DNA of 6,822 nucleotides. It comes from JBGQDM01 sp041495845. GTDB taxonomy: Bacteria > Acidobacteriota > Terriglobia > Terriglobales > Acidobacteriaceae. The position numbers were made by a program, and so were the translations under genes. Numbering within the stretch: position 1 is the stretch's first letter; each line of letters begins with the position of its first letter. The notes beneath the pieces are model-generated. The model saw only the letters and a program-made list of their open reading frames with translations. It was not told the DNA's origin and made no database searches. The stretch spans positions 1 to 6,822 of the forward strand of contig JBGQDM010000140.1 of NCBI GenBank assembly GCA_041495845.1, written 5' to 3'. Positions 1-6,059 of this stretch are shown in pieces.

Positions 1-47
1 AGACTGAGCAGCACCACGGCAAATACCGCCAGGGACAAGCGTTTCAT
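1..47 (-). CDS. Start of an exported protein, cut by the window edge
   Basis: Only the first 15 codons are present, reading MKRLSLAVFAVVLLS. Two positive residues followed by an unbroken hydrophobic run is the classic beginning of a Sec signal peptide, so the product is probably exported or a lipoprotein. The start is well supported: a perfect AGGAGG ribosome binding site lies at 54-59, six bases before the ATG. The mature protein is outside the window, so no function can be given. The gene is divergent from the GIY-YIG gene across a 181-base intergenic region. Confidence 0.72.
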   Translation of the reverse strand, partial: MKRLSLAVFAVVLLS

Positions 48-162
48 GGGATTCCTCCTGTAGCAGCGCAAGGATTTTCTCACAAGGGCGGGCTCGGGGA
101 CAAACCCCGCTGGACGGGAACGCTTGCCAGCGCAAGACAGCGTGGCAGAAAGGTGAAGCAAG

Positions 163-190
163 TTGAAAAACTAACGTCTTCCGCTACAAT
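163..190 (+). promoter_or_regulatory. Sigma70-like promoter of the GIY-YIG gene
   Basis: TTGAAA at 163-168 matches the -35 consensus at five of six positions. TACAAT at 185-190 matches the -10 consensus at five of six. They are separated by 16 bases. Transcription would begin near 197, giving a leader of about 30 bases before the ribosome binding site at 215-220 and the proposed ACG start at 229. The promoter position argues that translation starts near 222-229 and not at the GTG at 358, which would imply a leader of about 160 bases. Confidence 0.6.
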
Positions 191-214
191 CTGTCCAGCT
201 GAAGACGCGCGGCT

Positions 215-220
215 AAGGAG
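215..220 (+). promoter_or_regulatory. Ribosome binding site deciding the GIY-YIG start
   Basis: AAGGAG is a strong Shine-Dalgarno match. It ends one base before the out-of-frame ATG at 222, too close to serve it, and that ATG would encode only nine residues before TGA at 249-251. It ends eight bases before the ACG at 229, a good spacing, and ACG opens the frame of the conserved protein. The site therefore points to codon 229 as the ancestral start position. Confidence 0.6.
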
Positions 221-228
221 AATGGCCC

Positions 229-948
229 ACGAGCAAACAGCACATCATTGATGAGATCAAACGCACTGCGACGGAAAATGGCGGTGCGCCACTCGGGGAA
301 GAACGTTTCTTCCAGGAAACAGGAATCAGGCACGAAGACTGGTTTGGAAGACACTGGGTGCGGTGGAACGACGCGCTACGGGAGGCCGGGTTTGCGCCAA
401 ACAAGATGCAGGAAGCTTACGGGGAAGAGGTACTGATCGAGAAATACGTCGGACTAGCCCGAGAACTCGGCCACATTCCTGTCAAGGGCGAGCTTCTAAT
501 GAAGCGCCGAAGTGATCCATCGTTCCCACACAGCAAGACCTACGAGCGCCTGGGGTCGAAAGCTAAGTTCCTCTCGAAAGTCCTTGAGTACTGCCGGAGC
601 CGTGGTGGCTTCGAGGATATCGTTCAACTCTGCGTCCCGATCCCTTCCAGCGAAGAGAACCCAAAGCACGAAAAGCTAAAAGCAGCCGCAGACGGTTGTG
701 TGTACTTGCTAAAGACCGGCCGCTATTACAAAATCGGCAAAACCAATGCCATCGGACGCAGAGAGTACGAGCTTGCGATCCAACTGCCACAGAAGGCGCA
801 CACCGTTCACGTCATCCAGACCAATGACCCTAGCGGCATCGAGACTTACTGGCACACACGCTTTGCGGCCAAGAGAACGAACGGTGAGTGGTTCGAGCTG
901 GATAGCTCGGACGTGCACGCGTTCAAACGCCGCCTCAAGTTTATGTGA
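229..948 (+). CDS. GIY-YIG family protein with N-terminal homing-endonuclease repeats; ACG at start position
   Basis: Predicted 239-residue protein. Residues about 4-58 and 67-130 resemble two copies of the repeat found beside HNH homing endonucleases; the first contains DWFGRHW, RWNDALREAGF and PN, the second ELGHIP and YERLGSKAKF. Residues about 155-239 form a GIY-YIG-like domain of the Mug113/T5orf172 type: GCVYLL (156-161), YKIGKT (167-172), Arg177-Arg178, Glu205, His209 and GEWFEL (219-224). Family knowledge suggests DNA binding or cleavage; activity is unproven. The frame is open from the stop at 214-216, but its first standard start is GTG at 358, which would remove most of the first repeat. 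Residues 2-10 (SKQHIIDEI) look like a normal N-terminus of this family, so I place the start at ACG 229, behind AAGGAG. This is either a rare ACG start or an ATG lost by one T-to-C change, in which case the gene may be poorly expressed. GC content looks lower than in the oxidase or TPR genes, hinting at transfer, but no other mobile gene is adjacent. Confidence 0.75.
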   Translation, partial: TSKQHIIDEIKRTATENGGAPLGEERFFQETGIRHEDWFGRHWVRWNDALREAGFAPNKMQEAYGEEVLIEKYVGLARELGHIPVKGELLMKRRSDPSFPHSKTYERLGSKAKFLSKVLEYCRSRGGFEDIVQLCVPIPSSEENPKHEKLKAAADGCVYLLKTGRYYKIGKTNAIGRREYELAIQLPQKAHTVHVIQTNDPSGIETYWHTRFAAKRTNGEWFELDSSDVHAFKRRLKFM

Positions 949-987
949 ACTTGGCGGGTAGCCCGAGATCGCGTCTTCTCCGCCACT

Positions 988-1257
988 CTAGCCCATGCGG
1001 GCCGAGCGTGAAACGGCGCCCGAGTCCGCAATCACGGCCCGGCGCACCGCTCTGCGGGCTGGTTCTCTCAGCCTCACCGCGATGAAATAGTTTTCCGGGT
1101 AGAGATAGTCTTCGCCGGACTCATCAATTACCCGCAACAGCCTCCGCTCGGCGGCCTCCCGGTCGGGCAACACCTGATAGAGCTTCCGTAGCTCCAGGGA
1201 CGCTGGGTAATCGCTGTTCTTCACGCAGATGACAAACTCAGCCTTCGTTGTCTTCAT
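988..1257 (-). CDS. Small conserved-looking hypothetical protein (89 aa)
   Basis: The 89-residue product is probably cytoplasmic, with no signal peptide or membrane segment. Residues 7-72 carry the conserved-looking core: EFVICVKNSDYPASLELRKL, then a PDREAAE segment, then RVIDESGEDYLYPENYF. I recognise this style (a VxN-YPASLE-RKLY opening and DESGEDYLYP near the end) from small hypothetical proteins of Acidobacteriota and others, but know no function. The tail after residue 73 is Arg/Ala/Ser rich and probably variable. The ATG at 1257 directly precedes the conserved core, and the longer open frame upstream runs antisense-like through unrelated sequence. The start lies inside the preceding gene, overlapping it by 20 bases in another frame, with only a weak GGAAG just upstream, which points to translational coupling. 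It is the last gene of the minus-strand block and converges on the GIY-YIG gene across 39 bases. Confidence 0.7.
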   Translation of the reverse strand: MKTTKAEFVICVKNSDYPASLELRKLYQVLPDREAAERRLLRVIDESGEDYLYPENYFIAVRLREPARRAVRRAVIADSGAVSRSARMG

Positions 1258-1492
1258 GTTCTTCCAGGATGCGTTTGATCTTGTACTCTTTTGCCCCAAT
1301 GCCGTGGGCCTCGTACCAGTGGATCTCGGCTGTGCACATCGTACCATCCACGAGTTCCACATTTGCCGCACCCTTACGTTTTCGCCAACGGCCCGCTCCA
1401 TAGAGTTTTCGCAACCGTTTGCGCTCCCGGACACCTGCGCCCGCAGCGATAGTTTCAACTTCCGATATCTCGCCGATGATGCGGAAGTACAT
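1238..1492 (-). CDS. Small basic hypothetical protein (84 aa)
   Basis: The 84-residue product begins MYFRIIGEISEVETIA, has a strongly basic middle (RERKRLRKLYGAGRWRKRKG, about 22-41), then a probable strand pair (NVELVDG, EIHWYEAHGIG) and a charged end (KEYKIKRILEE). I recognise the MYFRIIGEI, RWRKRKG and EIHWYEAHGIG pattern from small conserved hypothetical proteins, but no function is known to me. The basic patch could bind nucleic acid; that is inference only. It starts 30 bases after the oxidase stop on the same strand, with no clear ribosome binding site, so it may depend on read-through translation or coupling. Its end overlaps the next gene by 20 bases, making the two a likely co-expressed pair. 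Confidence 0.7.
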   Translation of the reverse strand: MYFRIIGEISEVETIAAGAGVRERKRLRKLYGAGRWRKRKGAANVELVDGTMCTAEIHWYEAHGIGAKEYKIKRILEEHEDNEG

Positions 1493-1522
1493 GACAAAAG
1501 AGTGCTACAAGGTGGTTTAGCC

Positions 1523-3394
1523 CTATCGAACTTCGATCCGTTGAACAACTTTCCAATGAACAACTGCGCCTGGGGGGCTTTCGACTTCCAGCCGCAAGCT
1601 GACTGGTTTCTCCGCCGAGTACTGGAAATCGTAGGTTTCACCAGGAAAAAGCACTTGCTGCGCTTCCTGCATCACCGCCGACGCCGTTGGCAAATCGGCC
1701 CCATCCTTGGCGACCGCACGCCACTGCACCATTCCCGCCGGCCCCATCAGCGAGAAAACTCCGCCATTATTCGGCGCGATGTCAATGAGGCGCAAGCGAT
1801 ACTGCTGACCAGTTCGCCAATCGAGTGGGGCTGGCTCGGCGCTGCCATTCAGGAGTCGTGCGGCGGTTCGCTCATCTGGTCCGTCACGGCTCAAGAGGAA
1901 GATGGGGTCGGTCGCTGGGTCGAACTTGGTTCCCGGCTCCAGGACAATCATGGGCCCATATAGGCCGCTTGCCATCTGGAACTCATCGTTGAGATGGGTA
2001 TGGTAGATGAACGTTCCGGCGCGCGGCGGGGTAAAGCGAACGCGAAAAGATCCGTTGGGCTCGATCGCGGGAGTCACATGGCTGCCGTCCGCACCCCAAC
2101 CCACCACGCCATCGTAGTAACTTTCAAGTTCCATGCCATGCCAGTGCACCGCAGTCGGTTCGTGCAGACGATTGACTACGGTGATCTCCACTGGACGACC
2201 GCGTTCCAGAACGAGGGGCGCGCCCGGACTGGTTGCGCCAGCGGTAGCCGACAAACCGGATTGCTCCCACTGGTAGCCGAAACCCGCCGGCAAGCCGCCC
2301 TGCGCCGGGCGTTCGCGAACCAGCAAACGAAGTTTCCGGGTGTGGCCGTGAGACACGACCGCGGCACGCTTGCCGGTCACCGTAATCCCCAATACCAGTC
2401 CGGCCATGTGATTCGAACCGTGATCGTGGCGGCGTTCGGCTTTCGCATTCAGCGCGTTTTCAACATTCATTTCCGGCAGGAAATGGGCCACCAAGTGGCA
2501 GTGAAAAATCCATTTGCCCGCCGGCGGAGTCCATGAGGTCGACATGGTTGTTCCTGGAAGCAAGGGGTGAGTGACCTCGGCGGACCGTCGCTCGGGATCA
2601 ACGACCTGGTCGCGCTCGCCATCGCCGGCACTGTCAACCCGGTAATACGATCCGTGCAGGTGCATGGGATGCGTCCCATCGCTGGCATTGACCCAGCGCC
2701 ACCGGACTGGCTCCCCCGCGGCGTAGGTCAGGCGCTCGGTGTAGGGCCAGGACTTGCCGTTAATCACAGGAACATCCTGAGACCGCACCGCGCTCAACTG
2801 GCTGCGCCAATTGGCGATTACAAAGATCCGGTCCGCGGCTACGGTACCGGTTGGATCGACGACGAAACCGCCTGCGAGCTGGCTGTCCTCACGAAAAGGG
2901 CGGCCTCGGTTCAGAGGTCCGCCGGCGCTCGCCCAGTACTGATAGGTGCCCGGGGCCCCGGCGGAAAACCTTGCTTCTCGAATTTCACCCGCAGGCACTT
3001 CCAAGACATCGCTGCCATCACCGGGGTGCTGGTGCAGGCCGTGCACGACGGCTGCAGCAGGAAGCAGATTGTGAACGGTCACGCGAATCTCGGCGCCTTG
3101 CGGAACACGGACCAGCGGGCCGGGAATCTGTGGCGCTTTGCCTTCTTCCTGAAACGCATACACCTTCATGCTGGATCCGGTGTCAGCTTCCGGATACCAA
3201 TCTGCCGTCCGCAATTCTAGGTGAAGCGTCAGAACGCTGTTGTTCCAACTCCCGGCAGGGGAGCGATTGGAATTGGCTTCGGCGCGGACGGCGGGAAGGG
3301 GCAGAGCCGGTGACGCTTCGGCTCTGGGGAGAAGCACCACAGCAGCAATCGCTGAGCACCTTAACAGAGACTTCATGATGGCTGATGGAAACAA
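1523..3394 (-). CDS. Exported multicopper oxidase with permuted copper-site order
   Basis: Predicted 623-residue secreted oxidase with about four cupredoxin-like domains. After a signal peptide (KSLLRCSAIAAVVLLPRAEA, cleaved near 26-27), domain 1 keeps only a degenerate HGLHQH (118-123), with YWAS (153-156) where the second His pair would be. The next part has HPMHLHG (242-248) and HCHLVAHFLPEM (298-309): type 1 copper ligands His242, Cys299, His304, Met309 and trinuclear ligands His245, His247, His298, His300. A His-rich linker and HMAGLVLGI (329-337) follow. The C-terminal half has HWHG (417-420) and YHTH (464-467), supplying the other four trinuclear histidines; a last domain has no ligands. 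All ten copper ligands seem present, so activity is likely: oxidation of phenols or metal ions with reduction of O2 to water. The substrate cannot be told. Usual laccases have the HWH half first. Start chosen: TTG at 3394, seven bases after GGAGG (3402-3406). The ATG at 3376 (617 aa) gives a more typical signal peptide but has no ribosome binding site. Confidence 0.93.
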   Translation of the reverse strand: MFPSAIMKSLLRCSAIAAVVLLPRAEASPALPLPAVRAEANSNRSPAGSWNNSVLTLHLELRTADWYPEADTGSSMKVYAFQEEGKAPQIPGPLVRVPQGAEIRVTVHNLLPAAAVVHGLHQHPGDGSDVLEVPAGEIREARFSAGAPGTYQYWASAGGPLNRGRPFREDSQLAGGFVVDPTGTVAADRIFVIANWRSQLSAVRSQDVPVINGKSWPYTERLTYAAGEPVRWRWVNASDGTHPMHLHGSYYRVDSAGDGERDQVVDPERRSAEVTHPLLPGTTMSTSWTPPAGKWIFHCHLVAHFLPEMNVENALNAKAERRHDHGSNHMAGLVLGITVTGKRAAVVSHGHTRKLRLLVRERPAQGGLPAGFGYQWEQSGLSATAGATSPGAPLVLERGRPVEITVVNRLHEPTAVHWHGMELESYYDGVVGWGADGSHVTPAIEPNGSFRVRFTPPRAGTFIYHTHLNDEFQMASGLYGPMIVLEPGTKFDPATDPIFLLSRDGPDERTAARLLNGSAEPAPLDWRTGQQYRLRLIDIAPNNGGVFSLMGPAGMVQWRAVAKDGADLPTASAVMQEAQQVLFPGETYDFQYSAEKPVSLRLEVESPPGAVVHWKVVQRIEVR

Positions 3395-3400
3395 TGAGTC

Positions 3401-3423
3401 GCCTCCGGCGAACGGGCCGAGGC
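3401..3423 (-). promoter_or_regulatory. Leader hairpin covering the oxidase ribosome binding site
   Basis: On the minus-strand RNA, GCCTC (3423-3419) pairs with GAGGC (3405-3401) and GGC (3418-3416) pairs with GCC (3409-3407), around a 6-base loop with one bulged G. That is an eight-pair, nearly all-GC stem. The ribosome binding site GGAGG (3406-3402) lies in its 3' arm, seven bases before the TTG at 3394. If TTG is the real start, this stem should limit initiation until opened by coupling, a protein or temperature. If the ATG at 3376 is used, the hairpin may be incidental. Confidence 0.4.
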
Positions 3424-3459
3424 CCAATCATTTAGCATATGCCACCATAGGCCCGACAA

Positions 3460-3476
3460 GGAGGAAATCACCCTCC
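3460..3476. repeat. Inverted repeat in the divergent promoter region
   Basis: GGAGG at 3460-3464 and CCTCC at 3472-3476 form a perfect 5-base inverted repeat with a 7-base spacer. It sits just upstream of the rightward -35 element and upstream of the likely leftward promoter zone, a suitable place for a dimeric regulator to bind. Five-base arms can arise by chance in GC-rich DNA, so this is a candidate operator only. Confidence 0.25.
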
Positions 3477-3478
3477 GT

Positions 3479-3508
3479 TTGACCCCTTTCCCCGCCCCTC
3501 GCTACACT
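3479..3508 (+). promoter_or_regulatory. Sigma70-like promoter of the TPR-AraC block
   Basis: TTGACC at 3479-3484 matches the -35 consensus at five of six positions. TACACT at 3503-3508 is a moderate -10, and the spacer is 18 bases. The transcript would start near 3515 with a very short leader that still includes the GAGG ribosome binding site at 3518-3521. This geometry supports the ATG at 3528 as the start of the TPR gene. Confidence 0.5.
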
Positions 3509-3527
3509 CGCTGCAGTGAGGATGCCC

Positions 3528-5153
3528 ATGAAGCTGAAGCTTGCTCTCTTCCCCTGTCTGTTGCTCGCCGCCAGCGTCTTTGTCTGTCTTTCTGCCGTTG
3601 CCGACGAAGGCCACCATCACGATCTTTCCGAGCAGCAACTTGGCACGGTGAATTTCCCCGTTTCCTGTTCGCCGGCGGCACAGCAAGCGTTTACGCGCGG
3701 CGTGGCGTTGCTGCACTCCTTCTGGTACGAAGAGGCGGAGAAGAGTTTTCTGGAGGCGCAGAAGGTGGACGCGCATTGCCCCATGGCTGCCTGGGGCGTC
3801 ACCATGAGCCTTTACCACCAGCTCTGGGACAATCCTGACAAAGCGGCGCTGGCCCGCGGCCGCGAGGTGCTGGCGAAGGCACCCAAGGCGTCCACGCCGC
3901 GCGAGCAGGAGTACATGGCCGCGCTTACGATGTTCGTCCAAGGCAAGGACCGCACCGACCACAACCCGCGCGCCGCCGCCTATTCGCAAGCGATGGAGAA
4001 GCTGTACCAGCATTATCCTGAAGATCGCGAAGCGGCCGCGTTTTACGCGCTCTCGCTGCTGGGCTCGGAGCCGGACCACGACACCACGTTTGCCAATCGC
4101 AAGAAAGCGGCGGCCGTTCTGGAGAAGCTATTTACGGAAGAACCGACCCATCCCGGTGTAGCCCATTACCTGATCCACACCTACGACAAGCCGCAACTGG
4201 CGCAGCTGGGGCTGGAAGCGGCACGACGTTATGCCAAGATTGCGCCGGCGTCTCCCCACGCGCTGCACATGCCGTCACACATTTTTGCCCGCGTGGGCGA
4301 CTGGCCCGATGACATTACCTCCAACCTGGCTTCGATCGAAGCCACGCGCAAGACCGCGGCCATGCACATGGGCGGAGCCAGCCATCAGTTCCACGCCATG
4401 GATTTTCTGATTTACGCCTACCTGCAGACCGGGCGCGAAGCCGAAGTGCAGCGCCTGATTGCCGAGGTGCGTAACATGCCCGTCGAAGACCACGGCCACG
4501 AGGCCTACGGCTCCATGCGCGACATGCGCGCGTTTGCCCTCTCGCAGTACCCGGCCGTCTACGCGCTCGAACTGCGCCGCTGGAGCGAAGCCGCCCAGTT
4601 ACAGCCAGCCGAGAATGCGTGGGCCGGCGACCAGGCCATCACTTACTTTGCGCGGGCGGTCGGCTCAGCCCGCAGCGGCAATCCGGCGCAGGCGCACAAA
4701 GAGCTGGCCAAGCTCGCCGCGCTGGAAAAGCAACTGCGCGAGGATCATCGTCCCATGATGGCCGACCTGGTGAGCCGCGCGGCACAAGCAGCCGGTGCGT
4801 GGACCGCGCATGCCGAAGGCCGGCACGATGAGGCGATCAAGACCCTGCGCGCACTCGCCGATCAGGAAGACGCGGAAGGCGAAGAGCAGACTGCCACCCC
4901 AGCTCGCGAAATGCTTGCCGACATGCTGCTTGAACTCAACCGTCCGCAGGAAGCGCTCGCCGAATTCCAGATGTCGTTGAAGTTTAATCCTGGACGCTTC
5001 AACGGACTGACGGGCGCAGCGCAAGCGGCAGACAAGCTGGGCCAGAAGAAAGAAGCCGGCGATTTCTACAGCCAGTTACTCAAGAACTGCGAAGGCGGCA
5101 ACTCCGTTCGTCCGGAGCTAGAGCGCGCACGCCAGTTGGTGGCCCGGAACTAG
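3528..5153 (+). CDS. Exported TPR-repeat protein of unknown function
   Basis: Predicted 541-residue protein. The signal peptide MKLKLALFPCLLLAASVFVC plus LSAVA is probably cut before Asp26, so the protein acts in the periplasm or outside. A His-rich start (DEGHHHD) follows. The rest is mostly helical with TPR-like pairs. Recognisable family motifs are PVSCSPAAQQAF (44-55), GVALLHSFWYEEAEKSFLEA (58-77), CPMAAWGVTMS (84-94), HYLIHTYD (213-220), HALHMPSHIFARVGDW (244-259) and a typical TPR near 458-488 (LNRPQEALAEF). Cys47 and Cys84 look conserved and could form a disulfide. I know this as a widespread family of TPR hypothetical proteins in Acidobacteriota, Gemmatimonadota and relatives, with no established role; TPRs suggest protein binding. 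ATG 3528 was preferred because GAGG at 3518-3521 lies six bases upstream; ATG 3522 abuts that site and GTG 3516 overlaps it. The AraC gene begins five bases after the stop. Confidence 0.92.
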   Translation: MKLKLALFPCLLLAASVFVCLSAVADEGHHHDLSEQQLGTVNFPVSCSPAAQQAFTRGVALLHSFWYEEAEKSFLEAQKVDAHCPMAAWGVTMSLYHQLWDNPDKAALARGREVLAKAPKASTPREQEYMAALTMFVQGKDRTDHNPRAAAYSQAMEKLYQHYPEDREAAAFYALSLLGSEPDHDTTFANRKKAAAVLEKLFTEEPTHPGVAHYLIHTYDKPQLAQLGLEAARRYAKIAPASPHALHMPSHIFARVGDWPDDITSNLASIEATRKTAAMHMGGASHQFHAMDFLIYAYLQTGREAEVQRLIAEVRNMPVEDHGHEAYGSMRDMRAFALSQYPAVYALELRRWSEAAQLQPAENAWAGDQAITYFARAVGSARSGNPAQAHKELAKLAALEKQLREDHRPMMADLVSRAAQAAGAWTAHAEGRHDEAIKTLRALADQEDAEGEEQTATPAREMLADMLLELNRPQEALAEFQMSLKFNPGRFNGLTGAAQAADKLGQKKEAGDFYSQLLKNCEGGNSVRPELERARQLVARN

Positions 5154-5158
5154 GCCGC

Positions 5159-5998
5159 ATGGACTACCGGCAGGTCGCTCCCAGTCCGGCGTTGCGGCGT
5201 TACGTTGAGTGTTTCTGGATTCTCTCCGGCACCCGGCCAGCCGGTGCTCCGGTGACGGAGCGCATTCTTCCCGACGGCTGTATCGAGTTGGTCCTCAACT
5301 TTGCCCAGCCTTTTCGCAGGTGGCGGAACCAGCGTTGGGAGGCGCAGCCTCGGTTCTTCCTCGTTGGCCAGATGAAAGAACCAGTTTTGGTCGAACCTGC
5401 GCGCGAGGCCTTTCTCATCGGAATGCGTTTCCACCCGTGGGGTGCACGGCCTCTCCTCGGCCTACCCGTCGCCGAACTTACAGGAACAATTTTGCCGCTG
5501 GAGGAAGTTTCGGCCAAGCTTCATCGCGCCCTGGCGGCACGGCTCTGCGACTTGCGCTCGGTGGAAGACAGATTCGCGGTGCTGGAGCAAGTTTTTCTCC
5601 AGCACACCACCCTGGCCGCCGACCCCGGAGTGGAAGCAGCGGCACGCCTGGCGCTCCACCGGCATGGCGCCGTCTCCGTGGCCGCACTGGCAACGGCAGC
5701 GGGCACGAGCACCCGGCAGTTTGAGCGCAACTTTCGCGCGCAAGTTGGAATCGGCCCCAAGAGTTATTGCCGCATCCAGCGCTTTCAACGGGTCTTCAAC
5801 GCCGCCAGCAAGTGCGGTGCGCAGGAATGGTCCACCATCGCCGCCGCTTGCGGCTACTACGACCAGTCGCACCTGATTCGAGACTTTCGCGAGTTTGCCG
5901 GCGAGACCCCTGCCTCCCTGCCGCTGCTCGACGACTCCCTGATGGCGCAATTTTCACGCACTCATCGCATGTCGCATTTTTCCAAGCCCTGGGATTGA
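5159..5998 (+). CDS. AraC-family transcription regulator with DUF6597-like N-terminus
   Basis: Predicted 279-residue cytoplasmic DNA-binding protein. Residues about 1-110 resemble the DUF6597 domain found before some AraC DNA-binding domains: YRQVAPSPALRRYVECFW (3-20), RILPDGCIELVLNF (35-48), FLVGQM (67-72) and FLIGMRFHPWG (85-95). Residues about 165-255 form the AraC double helix-turn-helix: first helix pair VSVAALATAAGTSTRQFERN (172-191), linker GIGPKSYCRIQRFQRV (197-212), second pair STIAAACGYYDQSHLIRDFR (225-244), then FAGETPASL. The length is normal for the family. The N-terminal domain is not the arabinose-binding cupin, so its signal is unknown. It starts five bases after the TPR stop with no strong ribosome binding site, indicating co-transcription and probable translational coupling. 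It may control its own block, the divergent oxidase block, or both; the sequence does not say which. Confidence 0.93.
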   Translation: MDYRQVAPSPALRRYVECFWILSGTRPAGAPVTERILPDGCIELVLNFAQPFRRWRNQRWEAQPRFFLVGQMKEPVLVEPAREAFLIGMRFHPWGARPLLGLPVAELTGTILPLEEVSAKLHRALAARLCDLRSVEDRFAVLEQVFLQHTTLAADPGVEAAARLALHRHGAVSVAALATAAGTSTRQFERNFRAQVGIGPKSYCRIQRFQRVFNAASKCGAQEWSTIAAACGYYDQSHLIRDFREFAGETPASLPLLDDSLMAQFSRTHRMSHFSKPWD

Positions 5999-6059
5999 AT
6001 CCCGGTTAGCATCTCCTCTGCAACTGGGTCAGGTTTCATTCCAGGTAAGGGGAGACACC

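Larger units (their letters stand above)
48..228. other. Divergent intergenic region
   Basis: This region separates the leftward exported-protein gene from the rightward GIY-YIG gene. It contains the rightward promoter and ribosome binding site listed separately and the AGGAGG site of the leftward gene. Two short hairpins are visible: CGGGG/CCCCG around a 5-base loop at 95-109, and CTTGC/GCAAG around a 4-base loop at 123-136. Both would lie in the leader of the leftward gene if its promoter is near position 160, but neither resembles a known riboswitch or an intrinsic terminator. I saw no convincing leftward promoter and no open reading frame that looks real. Confidence 0.5.
3395..3527. other. 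Divergent control region between the oxidase and TPR genes
   Basis: This GC-rich region drives two opposite transcripts. It holds the rightward promoter, an SD-covering hairpin and an inverted repeat listed separately. The only AT-rich island, about 3426-3440, is the likeliest place for the leftward -10 element. TTGTCG read leftward from 3459 could be a -35, but the spacing to any decent -10 is poor, so I do not call that promoter. A perfect 12-base palindrome-like element (GGGCC, 2 bases, GGCCC) sits at 3414-3425. Confidence 0.45.

Noticed and set aside
222..251. Nine-codon open frame from ATG 222 as a leader peptide
   Set aside because: The ribosome binding site is only one base away, and the peptide has no attenuation-type codon run; it more likely reflects the region around the lost or unusual start of the main gene.
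949..1002. Possible terminator between the convergent GIY-YIG and 89-residue genes
   Set aside because: TGGCGG (952-957) can pair with CCGCCA (980-985) and GCCC with GGGC (991-1002), but the first has a 22-base loop and neither is followed by a run of T, so an intrinsic terminator is not supported.
1258..1641. Upstream extension of the 89-residue protein to give 217 residues
   Set aside because: The extension overlaps the whole 84-residue gene and the oxidase end in another frame, and its composition is low in conserved features; the ATG at 1257 lies right before the recognisable core.
1229..1963. Long plus-strand open frame (244 codons) opposite the small genes and the oxidase C-terminus
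   Set aside because: It is antisense to three better-supported genes, has no domain-like motifs, and reads as the complement of conserved coding sequence.
3468..4079. Minus-strand open frame of 203 codons inside the TPR gene
   Set aside because: Arg/Leu/Gly-rich shadow frame of a GC-rich gene, with no motif and no support against the clear TPR protein.
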